Below are positions 17,493-25,952 of a stretch of DNA of 64,000 nucleotides, piece after piece. This DNA comes from CAYLLT01 sp964384465 (GTDB taxonomy: Bacteria; Planctomycetota; Phycisphaerae; UBA1845; PWPN01). The stretch's first letter is position 1. Each line of letters begins with the position of its first letter. The DNA lies in NCBI GenBank assembly GCA_964384465.1, contig CAYLLT010000002.1, positions 60,449-124,448 on the forward strand, written 5' to 3'. A program made the translations under genes and the position numbers. The notes under the pieces are model-generated. The model worked only from the letters and a program-made list of their open reading frames with translations, made no database searches and was not told the DNA's origin.

Positions 17493-17962
17493 TCGCGAGT
17501 GTACATAAAGCATCCCAGAGCAGAATGCCCCGCACGTTCGCCCGGCTCAACGAGATTTTGCCGTTGACCCCGTTGCACGATGAACGCTCGTATGAACGAG
17601 CCCGCCGGATTGCCGAAGGCATCCTCCGGCTCAGCCGCCGGACGCGCGGTCAACTCGACTACCTTGAAACATTGACGATTCTGATGGAGAGCTATGAGCG
17701 CCAGCATCATGCGATCGATACCTCCAGGTTGTCCCCGCTGGAAGTGCTGGAGTTTCTGATCGATCAGTACAGCATGACCGCCTCCGACCTGGGTCGATTG
17801 CTTGGAAATCGCGCGCTCGGGTCGGCTATTTTGCGCGGTGATCGGGACCTGAGCAAAGCGCACATTGTGAAGCTGGCCGCTCATTTCCATGTGAGTCCGG
17901 CGGTGTTCATGCCCGGACCGGCGTGTCAAGAGAGGGTGAGCCCGCGTCAGTCTTTGGGTTGA
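17489..17962 (+). CDS. higA: HigA-family antitoxin, second pair
   Basis: Protein of 157 residues from the ATG at 17489; GGAAGGA lies inside the toxin's last codons, at suitable spacing. An in-frame ATG five codons earlier is less likely. The C-terminal helix-turn-helix reads VLEFLIDQYSMTASDLGRLLGNRALGSAILRGDRDLSKAHIVKLAAHFHVSPAVF, parallel to the antitoxin at 7231. The N-terminal helical part (ERARRIAEGILRL...YLETLTILMESYERQH) is also shared. The final 16 bases overlap the 3' end of the convergent STN-protein gene. Confidence 0.9.
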   Translation: MIASVHKASQSRMPRTFARLNEILPLTPLHDERSYERARRIAEGILRLSRRTRGQLDYLETLTILMESYERQHHAIDTSRLSPLEVLEFLIDQYSMTASDLGRLLGNRALGSAILRGDRDLSKAHIVKLAAHFHVSPAVFMPGPACQERVSPRQSLG

Positions 17963-19167
17963 CTGCTCGTCTGCAAACGTGCCCGCATCCGCTCGACGTC
18001 TTCGTGAATCCTCTGCTTGCGCAGCTCGTTCACATCGGGCGGCAGGTCGTTTTCCCGCAGGAAGAAGATGTACGACGTGCCGTCGGGGTTCGGAATCATG
18101 ATCTGGCCGACGTAGGCGTTGCTGCGCAGGGCGGTGACGGTGGCCTGGGCGGTCTTTTCCACCTGGGCGGCGGAACCCTGGCTGGTGCTGGCCGGTGTCA
18201 GCGAGGTGCTGGTGATGCGGATGCCGTCCGGTTCGATGAAGTAACCCAGGCCGGTCTCGCCCGCGACAACCTCTAACGCCTGGCGTACGGTGACATTCTC
18301 CATCGACAGCGTGAAGCGATCCGACGCCCCCGCCGGCAGGTTGGTCAGCACGCCCGGGTCCATCTTGAGCAGCACGCCCGCCTGGCCGGCCAGATCCAGC
18401 AGGACCACCTTCACGTTGCTCTGCTCGTAGCGCAGCTTGACGTACCGCTCGAGTTGCCGCTCGATCTGCTTGGGCTTGGAGAGGATGACGATGTGGTCCT
18501 CGGCCGGGTACCAGGTCCAGCCGTAGCGGTCGGTGGCGTGTTCGAGCACCTCGGCGGCGGTGCCGGCGCCGACACTGCCGGCCATTTTCTTCAACGTGTC
18601 GCGGTTGACCTGAAGATCGTCGGTCGAGGAATCCTGAAACTGGAATTTCAGTGAATCGAAGAGCTCCTGTGCCCAGGACTTGGTAAGCAGCGATTCCAGC
18701 AGGGCCAACTCGGGCCATGTTGCCCGTCGGGCCATGCGTTCGAGGGCCGGCGTCGGGCGGATGACGACGCGATCCTTTTCGACGATGAAGTGCAGACCGA
18801 TCGGACGCAGTAGCGCGGTCAGACTCTCGCCCAGCGGTCGATCCTTAATCGTGGCCGTCACCAGCGTCTGCCAGCCGTATGGCAGAAAGCGGATGGTGCC
18901 GGTCGCCACCTCGATGGGAATACCCGTCTTGTCCGACAACCGCTGAACGGCTTCGCGGATCGGTACGTCCTTGAGTTCCAGCTCGGTCTTCTGGTCAAGC
19001 GCCTGCGTGATGAGCAGTTCAATCTCGCCTTCCGCCTGACCTTTAGCGGCCGGCGCGCGGGCGGGTTCCGCCGCCGGAGTCTGAGAGATGCGAATCGAGA
19101 TGAAGATAGCCGCTGCTGCGGTCAGGACGAACAACGCGATCGGGCGGGCGAGACGATTGTGTGACAT
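17947..19167 (-). CDS. STN-domain membrane-anchored protein
   Basis: Protein of 406 residues from the ATG at 19167 (GAGG upstream). One N-terminal membrane segment (IALFVLTAAAAIFISIRI) is followed by a proline/alanine linker. Two secretin/TonB short N-terminal (STN) type repeats are visible: ELELKDVPIREAVQRLSDKTGIPI and, later, FTLSMENVTVRQALEVVAGETGLGYFIEPDGIRI. STN domains are periplasmic modules of secretins and TonB receptors. It is the last gene of an ECF sigma/anti-sigma operon. No secretin barrel is present, so it is probably a periplasmic sensor or assembly factor; this is inference. Confidence 0.7.
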   Translation of the reverse strand: MSHNRLARPIALFVLTAAAAIFISIRISQTPAAEPARAPAAKGQAEGEIELLITQALDQKTELELKDVPIREAVQRLSDKTGIPIEVATGTIRFLPYGWQTLVTATIKDRPLGESLTALLRPIGLHFIVEKDRVVIRPTPALERMARRATWPELALLESLLTKSWAQELFDSLKFQFQDSSTDDLQVNRDTLKKMAGSVGAGTAAEVLEHATDRYGWTWYPAEDHIVILSKPKQIERQLERYVKLRYEQSNVKVVLLDLAGQAGVLLKMDPGVLTNLPAGASDRFTLSMENVTVRQALEVVAGETGLGYFIEPDGIRITSTSLTPASTSQGSAAQVEKTAQATVTALRSNAYVGQIMIPNPDGTSYIFFLRENDLPPDVNELRKQRIHEDVERMRARLQTSSQPKD

Positions 19168-19196
19168 GCTCGACCTCATTTCGTGCCACGAACTCA

Positions 19197-19814
19197 TTAC
19201 AACGGCGGCAGGTTCAGTGCGGATGATGCGGGCTGCTTCGCCTCGGCGATGTACATGTGCCATGACGGCCGGCTGCGATAGCCCACATCCCGCTCGCGCA
19301 TCGCTTTAGCCAGATCGGGCGACTGCGTGTAGCTCACGCGAACGGGCGCCGATTTCCCATACGACGGTCGGTTGAATCGGACGGCCAAAGTACCCAACTG
19401 CGGCGCCGGCTCCGACTTTTTGACGATCTCGATCTTACCGTTCGTCGGCCCCTGAATATTTGAGTGGTTCATCGAAATCACGGCCAGCGTGATGGCCGCC
19501 GCTGCCGCGATCGGTGCACCGATCCAGAACCAGCGTGGGAATTTCAAAATCGCGGGCCGAGCGCGCTCGGCCTCTACCCGCTCGACGATCTGTCGATGAA
19601 GATGGTTCCAATTGACGGCCGGTTGATCCGCCCGCCGTCGAGTCAGCGCCGCATCCACGCGCGCCAGCGTTTCAAACGCCGCCCGCAGCGCAGGATCGCG
19701 CGCGATACGTTCGCGCAGCTCCGCCGCCTCCGCCGCCGGCAGATCGCCGTCCAGCAGTTGGCTCAGCAGGAATTCATCACGTTCGTCCATGCGTCGCTGC
19801 ATCGCACCATCCAT
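19197..19814 (-). CDS. Anti-sigma factor, transmembrane
   Basis: Protein of about 205 residues, starting four bases after the sigma factor stop. The cytoplasmic N-terminus (DEFLLSQLLDGDLPAAEAAELRERIARDPALRAAFETLARVDAAL) has the helical pattern of planctomycete anti-sigma domains, but lacks the zinc-binding His/Cys residues of ZAS domains. One membrane segment (FWIGAPIAAAAAITLAVISM, about residues 96-116) follows, then a periplasmic tail. It should hold the upstream ECF sigma factor at the membrane until a signal arrives. Spacing to both neighbours indicates one operon. Confidence 0.8.
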   Translation of the reverse strand: MDGAMQRRMDERDEFLLSQLLDGDLPAAEAAELRERIARDPALRAAFETLARVDAALTRRRADQPAVNWNHLHRQIVERVEAERARPAILKFPRWFWIGAPIAAAAAITLAVISMNHSNIQGPTNGKIEIVKKSEPAPQLGTLAVRFNRPSYGKSAPVRVSYTQSPDLAKAMRERDVGYRSRPSWHMYIAEAKQPASSALNLPPL

Positions 19815-19818
19815 CAAA

Positions 19819-20433
19819 TCAGGAACTCAACATATCTCCGAGTTGGTCCCGCAATCGCTTGCGTGCCTGAAACACGTTCCATTTCACCGTCTCGATGCTG
19901 CATTTCAGCAGCTCGGCGATATCCTTCTGTGCCCACCCCTCGATCGGAAACAGCACCAGCGCCAGCCGCTGCTTCTCCGGCAGTTTCGCCAGGGCCGCAT
20001 CCATCGCCTCCTGTAATTCGCGGCCTTCGGCAGCCTGCTCGGGATCGACTCCCTTCCCCACTGGCTCGCCGCCGCTGCCCGTCGCCCCCTCTGTCCCCCG
20101 CTCCTCGTCGAGCGGCACCGTCGAGCTCGATCGCCGCGATCGCCGGGCGTTGAGCGACAGGTTGCTCACGATCCGCAGCAGCCACGGTCCGAATCGCGTC
20201 GGCTCCTTCAGCCGGCCCAACGACCGGTACGCCCGCAGGAACGCCTCCTGCACCACGTCGCGGGCATCTTCGCTGTTGCCCAGCAACCGATAAGCGGTCC
20301 CCACCGCCGGCCGCTCGTACGCGCCCACCAGCAGGGCAAATGCAGAAGGGTCGCCCGCCAGTGCCTTCAGCACCCAGGCGGCGTCCCGCGCCCCCGCCTC
20401 CTCCGTGAACAGCGGCTGCTTCGATTCCGTCAT
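19819..20433 (-). CDS. ECF-family RNA polymerase sigma factor
   Basis: Protein of 204 residues from the ATG at 20433; longer in-frame starts lack signal. Sigma-70 region 2 is FALLVGAYERPAVGTAYRLLGNSEDARDVVQEAFLRAYRSLGR, with RFGPWLLRIVSNLSLNARRS. Region 4 is EAMDAALAKLPEKQRLALVLFPIEGWAQKDIAELLKCSIETVKWNVFQARKRLRDQL. The acidic linker between them is long. It leads an operon with the anti-sigma factor and the STN protein, and probably activates its own promoter. Target genes cannot be identified from the sequence. Confidence 0.92.
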   Translation of the reverse strand: MTESKQPLFTEEAGARDAAWVLKALAGDPSAFALLVGAYERPAVGTAYRLLGNSEDARDVVQEAFLRAYRSLGRLKEPTRFGPWLLRIVSNLSLNARRSRRSSSTVPLDEERGTEGATGSGGEPVGKGVDPEQAAEGRELQEAMDAALAKLPEKQRLALVLFPIEGWAQKDIAELLKCSIETVKWNVFQARKRLRDQLGDMLSS

Positions 20434-20586
20434 AGGTATAGACACCGCCGCCCTAAAACGGTTAGAAAACGGGGGAGCAATCGCGGTGCCGGAAGGGTAT
20501 CGAACCCCCTCCCGGCCTGTCAACCGCACCGGATCGCGGGGGACCGGATCGGCCCGCACCGGCTGCGTGGTTACAGGTTCTTGTGA

Positions 20587-21450
20587 ATGAACGATTTACA
20601 GTCAATCCGGGAATTACGTTCCTATATCCGGCAGGTTCGGGAAAACGGCAAACGGATCGGGTTCGTTCCGACAATGGGGGCCCTTCACGAGGGCCATCTG
20701 TCTTTAGTCCGGTCGGCCCGAGCCGCGTGCGACCAGGTCGTCGTTTCCATCTTCGTCAACCCGACACAATTCGGACCGACCGAGGACTACGATCAGTACC
20801 CGCGGCCCATCGAGGCGGATCTGGCCGCCTGCCGGAAGGAAAACGTCGATGCCGTCTTCCGGCCGGAAGTATCGGAGATGTATCCGCCGGGATCGGCCAC
20901 CGGCGTCCACGTCGCCGGGCTGACTCAGAACCTGTGCGGCCAGCGCCATCGCCCCGGGCACTTCGACGGCGTGACCACCGTGGTGGCCAAACTGTTCAAC
21001 CTCGTGCAGCCCGACGTCGCCTATTTCGGCCAGAAGGATTATCAACAGAGTGTCATCGTCCGGCGAATGGTCAGCGATATGTTGTGGCCGATCGAGATCG
21101 TCGTCTGCCCGACGGTCCGCGAGCCGGACGGCCTGGCACTGTCGAGCCGCAATGCTTACCTCTCGCCCGGCGAGCGACGCCAGGCGGCCTCACTATTTGC
21201 CAGTTTGTGCTGGGCCCGGCAGCAGATCGAGGCCGGCAACCGCGATGCCGCGAGCCTGCTTGAAGGAACAAGACAGCGTCTGGAGGAAGCCGGCCCTTGC
21301 ACGATCGATTATATCGAAATTGTTGATGCCCAGGATCTGACACCGAAACACACGATCGAGGGCCGCTGCGTGCTCGCCTTGGCCGTGCGCATCGGGCCAA
21401 GCCGGCTGATCGATAACCTCGTAGTGGACGTGAACCCCGTGATTGGCTAG
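20587..21450 (+). CDS. panC: Pantothenate synthetase
   Basis: Protein of 287 residues, normal length. It joins pantoate and beta-alanine with ATP to give pantothenate, the coenzyme A precursor. The HIGH-like motif is PTMGALHEGHLSLV; NPTQFGPTEDY, the conserved GQRHRPGHFDGVTTVVAKLFN, YFGQKDYQQ and SSRNAYLSP are all present. It is divergent from the sigma factor operon; lgt follows after 11 bases, so the two may be co-transcribed. The ribosome site is weak. Confidence 0.95.
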   Translation: MNDLQSIRELRSYIRQVRENGKRIGFVPTMGALHEGHLSLVRSARAACDQVVVSIFVNPTQFGPTEDYDQYPRPIEADLAACRKENVDAVFRPEVSEMYPPGSATGVHVAGLTQNLCGQRHRPGHFDGVTTVVAKLFNLVQPDVAYFGQKDYQQSVIVRRMVSDMLWPIEIVVCPTVREPDGLALSSRNAYLSPGERRQAASLFASLCWARQQIEAGNRDAASLLEGTRQRLEEAGPCTIDYIEIVDAQDLTPKHTIEGRCVLALAVRIGPSRLIDNLVVDVNPVIG

Positions 21451-21461
21451 TTTTATCGCCC

Positions 21462-22571
21462 ATGCGCCCGACTTTGTTCAACATTCCCCTGACTTGGCTC
21501 CACGATTGGTTCAATTGGATCCCTTCCGAAATCGCCATACGCGGTTACGGCCTGATGCTGATGATCGGATTTCTCGGCGGCACGTGGTGGGCCGGCCGGC
21601 GGGCGCTGCGCGTCAAAGCCGACCCCGATTTCGTGGTGAATCTCGGGTTCATCGCGCTGCTCTCCAGCATCGCCGGCGCGAGAATCTTTTATGTGATGCA
21701 CTACTGGGACCAGCATTTTGCCGGCAAGGGGCTGTGGGCGGTGGTGAACGTGACGGCGGGCGGGCTGGAATTCTACGGCGGATTCATCGGCGCGCTGGTC
21801 GCCGGGATCCCCTATCTGCTTTGGCGGCGCGTGTCGATCCGATTGTATCTGGACATCATCGCTCCATCGGTCATGTTCGGGATGTCCATGGCCCGCATCG
21901 GTTGTTTCCTTAACGGCTGCTGCTGGGGCGCCCCGTGCACGCACGATCTGCCGTGGGCGGTGCGATTTCCTTATGGCAGTCCCGCCCATCAGCGGGAATG
22001 GAGCGAGCGGCAGGTGACCATCCCGGCCGAGCTCCTGTACCTGAGCGTCAGCGGCGATGCGTATCCCCTGCCCCCCGACTGGCTCGAAGCGGCGAACCAG
22101 CCCAACTCGAAAAAGGCGGCGGCCGGCGTCGCACAGCTCAATACCCTGGCCCGTCGGTTCAATCTCACGCCCGCCCAGTTGCAGCAGGAGGCCGCCAGCG
22201 GCGGGAACAAGTCGCTCCGGTTGCACCCCGTGCAGCTCTACGCCTCTATTGACGGTATATTACTGGCAACACTGCTGAACGTGTACTTCTACCGTCGGCG
22301 GCGGCACGGAACGGTATTCGCGATGCTGCTGCTGCTTTATCCGGCGATGCGAATCGTCGAGGAAATCATCCGCAGCGACAACCCGCACGATACCGCCGGG
22401 TTGACCATCTCGCAGTTCGTCAGCGTGATGCTGCTGCTCTGCGGCGTCGCCATGCTGCTGTGGATTCGCAGGCAGCCGCCGCGCTCGCCGCGCGCCGTCG
22501 CCTACGTGCCGCCGTGGACGCAGCCGCAGCCAGAACCCGCGATGCCCGGCCGTTCCAAAAAGCGGAAGTGA
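21462..22571 (+). CDS. lgt: Prolipoprotein diacylglyceryl transferase
   Basis: Protein of 369 residues, longer than the usual 260-300. It attaches diacylglycerol to the lipobox cysteine of lipoproteins at the inner membrane. Membrane segments alternate through the N- and C-terminal thirds. The family signature is seen as SMARIGCFLNGCCWG near residue 150, with GGLEFYGGFIGAL before it and LHPVQLYASIDG after it. The extra length comes from an approximately 90-residue hydrophilic insertion (residues about 165-250, containing PAQLQQEAASGG), common in planctomycete Lgt. It lies directly after panC. Confidence 0.92.
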   Translation: MRPTLFNIPLTWLHDWFNWIPSEIAIRGYGLMLMIGFLGGTWWAGRRALRVKADPDFVVNLGFIALLSSIAGARIFYVMHYWDQHFAGKGLWAVVNVTAGGLEFYGGFIGALVAGIPYLLWRRVSIRLYLDIIAPSVMFGMSMARIGCFLNGCCWGAPCTHDLPWAVRFPYGSPAHQREWSERQVTIPAELLYLSVSGDAYPLPPDWLEAANQPNSKKAAAGVAQLNTLARRFNLTPAQLQQEAASGGNKSLRLHPVQLYASIDGILLATLLNVYFYRRRRHGTVFAMLLLLYPAMRIVEEIIRSDNPHDTAGLTISQFVSVMLLLCGVAMLLWIRRQPPRSPRAVAYVPPWTQPQPEPAMPGRSKKRK

Positions 22572-22573
22572 GA

Positions 22574-23290
22574 TCAACGTAGTTTCATCACCAGCAGCAT
22601 CGGCCAGCCGATGTATTTGGCGGCGCGGACGCATCGTGCCGCTAAAGCCTCGTCAGCCGGCAGTTCTTTCATGTCCTCGATGCCCAGGCCGGCCCGCAGG
22701 GCGGCGTTGAGATAATCGGAAATCTGATGCGCATAGCTCTGCGGCCGTACCTCGCGTCCGGTGGCCGGGTCGGTGAAGCGCGCCTGGGTCCCCCGCAGCA
22801 TCATCGCCGGATGCATCACGGTGATCAGCACGAAGCCGTCCGGCCGGCAGATCCGCTTCAATTCAGCCATCATCCGCCGCGGCTCAGGAATATGGTCCAT
22901 CACCAGGCAGCACAACACGCGGTCGAACGCGCGGTCATCCAGAGGCAGCGGCAGCAGCAGGTCGTGCTCGATGAAGCGGAGCCGGTCGCTGCCGATATGC
23001 TCGGCGGCGGCCCTCTCGCCTGCCCGCGTCAGCATCTCGCGCGAGAAGTCGATCGCCGTGACCTGCGCGCCGGCCGCGGTGAGCCGGATCGCGTGTCGGC
23101 CGGTGCCGCAACCGATGTCCGCGATGCGAAGGCCGGCCACCTCGCCGAGCATCTGTTCGGCCACCGGCGCTTCGAGTTCAACCAGCGGATTGCCTTCGCC
23201 GTCGTAGACGCTCGCCCAGCGGTCGTAACCGTCACGCGTGGGAACATGCTCGAATAGGGTCGGATCACTCACTGGCAGCTCAATTTTCAA
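22574..23290 (-). CDS. Class I SAM-dependent methyltransferase
   Basis: Protein of 238 residues from a TTG at 23290; a GTG at 23272 is an alternative and neither has a strong ribosome site. The SAM-binding motif I is IADIGCGTGRHAIRLTAAGAQVTAIDFSREML, with motif II around LDDRAFDRVLCCLVMDHI and the Methyltransf_11-type continuation PRRMMAELKRICRPDGFVLITVMHP. The acceptor cannot be told. Its 3' end lies three bases from the convergent lgt stop. Confidence 0.88.
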   Translation of the reverse strand: MKIELPVSDPTLFEHVPTRDGYDRWASVYDGEGNPLVELEAPVAEQMLGEVAGLRIADIGCGTGRHAIRLTAAGAQVTAIDFSREMLTRAGERAAAEHIGSDRLRFIEHDLLLPLPLDDRAFDRVLCCLVMDHIPEPRRMMAELKRICRPDGFVLITVMHPAMMLRGTQARFTDPATGREVRPQSYAHQISDYLNAALRAGLGIEDMKELPADEALAARCVRAAKYIGWPMLLVMKLR

Positions 23291-23308
23291 CCGGAAGGAT
23301 CACATTCC

Positions 23309-23515
23309 TCAATCGACCAGCGCCGGACGGTTTTGAGGCTTGGCTCTGGCCAAAAGTTGTTTGAGCGATGGTACCTTCACCGGGCGCAGGATCACCTGTT
23401 CATCAATGCACAATACCTCAAGCTCCGCTCCCTCGCGGATATCGTATTGCCGGGCGACGATTTGAGGTATCCTGATGCCGAGGCTGTTACCCCATTTCTG
23501 GACGCGCACTGTCAT
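23309..23515 (-). CDS. AbrB/MazE-type antitoxin, apparently orphan
   Basis: Protein of 68 residues with GAGG about nine bases before the ATG at 23515. It begins MTVRVQKWGNSLGIRIPQ, the swapped-hairpin DNA-binding motif of AbrB/MazE antitoxins, followed by GAELEVLCIDEQVILRPV. No MazF-like toxin is adjacent: prmC lies upstream and the methyltransferase 18 bases downstream. It may be a solitary regulator or a remnant of a toxin-antitoxin pair. Confidence 0.85.
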   Translation of the reverse strand: MTVRVQKWGNSLGIRIPQIVARQYDIREGAELEVLCIDEQVILRPVKVPSLKQLLARAKPQNRPALVD

Positions 23516-23558
23516 GACATTTTCCTCTGGATACAAATAGGATATACATCGACACAGA

Positions 23559-24461
23559 TCAAGTTCGTATCGCGAACTCCAGGACGCGCTCGTGCGGGTC
23601 GGTCCTGTCCCGATGCGATCCGATGAACGTCCAGGTATTCGTCGCCTCGAAAACCTGCCGCGCCGTTTGCGATTGATCGTAGCCGATCTCAACCAGCACC
23701 CGTCCCGCCGGCGCCAGTATGGCGGGCGCCTCGCGGGCCAGCCGGCGGTAAAACTCCAGGCCGTCGCCGCCGATTGTCAGTGCGGCTTTCGGTTCGTGGT
23801 CGCGCACGTTGGGCGGCAACTCGTGCCATCCTGCATCGCTGATGTACGGCGGATTGGAAACCAGCAGATCGAATCCGCCGGCCGGCACAACTTCTGACGC
23901 GAGCGACAGCCCGTCCGCGCGCACCAGCGTCACGCGGTCCCGCACGCCGTGCCGCTCGATGTTGGTTCGCGCGACCGCCAGCGCTGCTTCGAAGATGTCG
24001 CTGCCGACGAGCCGCGCGTTCTTTGCGTAATGCGCGATGGCGACGGCCACGCAGCCGCTGCCCGTGCCCACGTCGAGCACGTTCCAGGACCGCTCCGGCT
24101 GCGTGCGGCACAGGTCGATGACCCGCTGAACCAGGGCTTCGGTTTCGGGGCGGGGAATGAGCACGACCGGCGTGACGGCAAATTCCAGTGAAAAGAACTC
24201 CCGGCCGCCGAGCAGATAGGCGACGGGCGTATGCCGGCCGGCCAGCTTCACCAGTTCGCGAAATCCGGCCCGCTGCTCCTCGTTCGGCTCAACACCGTAC
24301 CGCGTGTACAGGTCGATCTTGCGGCAGTTCATGGCCCGCGCGAGCAGCAACTCCGCCGCCAGCCGCCCGCCTTCCACGTTCCTCTCGGCCAACCACGCGG
24401 TCGTCCAGTCGAGCAGCCTCCCGACCGTCCACACTTCCTGCTGCTGGCTCGTCTCGTTCAT
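23559..24461 (-). CDS. prmC: Release factor glutamine methyltransferase
   Basis: Protein of 300 residues from the ATG at 24461; the longer open frame upstream is antisense to the sulfatase gene and rejected. PrmC methylates the GGQ glutamine of peptide-release factors. It has the N-terminal helical domain (LLDWTTAWLAERNVEGGRLAAELLLARAM), the linker YLLGGREFFSLEFAVTPVVLIPRPETEALV, motif I VLDVGTGSGCVAVAIA and the catalytic VSNPPYI. It diverges from the sulfatase gene, with about 60 bases between start codons. Confidence 0.93.
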   Translation of the reverse strand: MNETSQQQEVWTVGRLLDWTTAWLAERNVEGGRLAAELLLARAMNCRKIDLYTRYGVEPNEEQRAGFRELVKLAGRHTPVAYLLGGREFFSLEFAVTPVVLIPRPETEALVQRVIDLCRTQPERSWNVLDVGTGSGCVAVAIAHYAKNARLVGSDIFEAALAVARTNIERHGVRDRVTLVRADGLSLASEVVPAGGFDLLVSNPPYISDAGWHELPPNVRDHEPKAALTIGGDGLEFYRRLAREAPAILAPAGRVLVEIGYDQSQTARQVFEATNTWTFIGSHRDRTDPHERVLEFAIRT

Positions 24462-24521
24462 CAGCGCCACTATAGCCGTGGACGCCTGCGGCTCGCAACA
24501 CAATCGTGTATCATTCACAGA

Positions 24522-25856
24522 ATGCGATCGATCTTCTTCACAATGGTTCTTCCGGCAATTCTCGTCTCCCCTGTGTGCGGCGTCGTGGCGGGACAGACGA
24601 CGCGTAAGCATCCGCCCAACATTGTCCTCATCCTCGCCGATGATCTGGGCGCCGAACAGCTCGCCTGCTACGGCCACAAGAGCAACCGCACGCCCAACCT
24701 CGATCGCCTGGCCCGCGGCGGCACGATGTTCAAAACCTGCTGGGCCACACCGCTCTGCTCGCCGTCGCGCGTCGAGTTGATGACCGGCCGCTATGGCTTT
24801 CGCACCGGATGGTTCGAGCTGATCGGCGGCGCCGAGACCCCCTCCGATCATCTCGACCCGGATGAAATCACCTTCGGCGACGTGCTCAAGAGCGCCGGCT
24901 ATGCGACAGGCCTGGCCGGCAAATGGCAGCTCGGCTCGTTCAGAAAGTATCCGAAGACGATCTTCGAGAACGGTTTCGACGCCTACTGCATCTGGGCGTG
25001 GGCATCGCTGCCCGAAGGCGCGAACTTCCCCGGCTCGCCGCGACAGCGCTACTGGTATCCGGCGGTGATCCAGGACGGCAGGCACCGGCCGACGGGACCG
25101 GACGATTACGGCCCGGACGTTTACAGAGGCTGGCTCATCGACTTCATGAAGGCGAATAAGGACCGGCCGTTCCTGGCCTATTACCCGATGTGCCTGGTGC
25201 ACGAACCGTGGGACCCCACGCCCGATGAAAATGCGCCGGGCGGCAAGACCAAAGGCGGCCTTCGAGCCTGCGTCGAATACATGGATAAAGAGGTCGGCCG
25301 GATCGTCGCCGCGATTGATGAACTCGGCTTGCGCGACGAGACGATTATCCTTTTCACCGGCGACAACGGCACCGGCCGGGCGGGCAAAGGCACCGTGACC
25401 GAACGCGGCGTTCGCGTGCCGATGATCGTCAGCGGCCCAAGAATAAAAGAGGGATATGCCAGTGACGCCTTGATCGATTTCTCCGACATGCTGCCGACGC
25501 TGGCCGAATTGACCGGCGCACACCTGCCGGAGAAAGTCGCCATCGACGGCCACAGTTTCGTGCCCGCCCTGCGCGGCGGCAGCGAACTCGGGCGGGACTG
25601 GATCTTCAGCTATCTCGGGCGTGGCCGCATGATCCGCGATCGCCGCTGGCTGCTCGAAGGCAACGGCAAATTGTTCGATTGCGGCGAGAACCGCGACGGC
25701 ACCGCCTACAAGGATGTCACGTCGTCATCCGATCCAGATGCGGCCACCGCCCGCACGCGCTTTCAGTCAATTCTGAGAAACCTCCCCGCGCCTTCAGGAG
25801 AAAAGCAACAACCAAAGCAACCGCGGGCGCGCAAAACGCAACCCAGCAACGGATAG
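24522..25856 (+). CDS. Secreted sulfatase (formylglycine-dependent)
   Basis: Protein of 444 residues from the ATG at 24522, which starts a signal peptide (FFTMVLPAILVSPVCGVVAG). The metal-binding start PNIVLILADDLG and the sulfatase signature CSPSRVELMTGRYGFRTGW are present; the Cys of CxPSR is converted to formylglycine by a maturase not seen in this window. FTGDNG gives further metal ligands. The C-terminus is low-complexity and charged. Planctomycete sulfatases desulfate algal or host glycans. It may act with the neighbouring secreted polysaccharide-processing proteins. Confidence 0.93.
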   Translation: MRSIFFTMVLPAILVSPVCGVVAGQTTRKHPPNIVLILADDLGAEQLACYGHKSNRTPNLDRLARGGTMFKTCWATPLCSPSRVELMTGRYGFRTGWFELIGGAETPSDHLDPDEITFGDVLKSAGYATGLAGKWQLGSFRKYPKTIFENGFDAYCIWAWASLPEGANFPGSPRQRYWYPAVIQDGRHRPTGPDDYGPDVYRGWLIDFMKANKDRPFLAYYPMCLVHEPWDPTPDENAPGGKTKGGLRACVEYMDKEVGRIVAAIDELGLRDETIILFTGDNGTGRAGKGTVTERGVRVPMIVSGPRIKEGYASDALIDFSDMLPTLAELTGAHLPEKVAIDGHSFVPALRGGSELGRDWIFSYLGRGRMIRDRRWLLEGNGKLFDCGENRDGTAYKDVTSSSDPDAATARTRFQSILRNLPAPSGEKQQPKQPRARKTQPSNG

Positions 25857-25880
25857 AGCAATTCACCCAACGGTCGGACG

Positions 25881-25920
25881 CAATTTCAATCCGCAATCCG
25901 AAATTCGCAATCCGCAATTC
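25881..25920. repeat. ATTGCGGATTGCGAATT-family repeat
   Basis: Tandem and inverted half-units (AATCCGCAATCCGAAATTCGCAATCCGCAATT in parts) between the convergent sulfatase and VCBS genes, followed by a CTCCGTGTCTCCGTGG stretch. The same family occurs at 36557, 51252, 58681 and 60432. It could serve as a bidirectional terminator here. Confidence 0.7.
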
Positions 25921-25952
25921 TTCTCCGTGCCTCCGTGTCTCCGTGGTGAGTC

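Noticed and set aside
23559..25553. Extended minus-strand frame giving a 664-residue PrmC fusion
   Set aside because: The upstream extension is antisense to the sulfatase gene; PrmC homology starts at the ATG at 24461.
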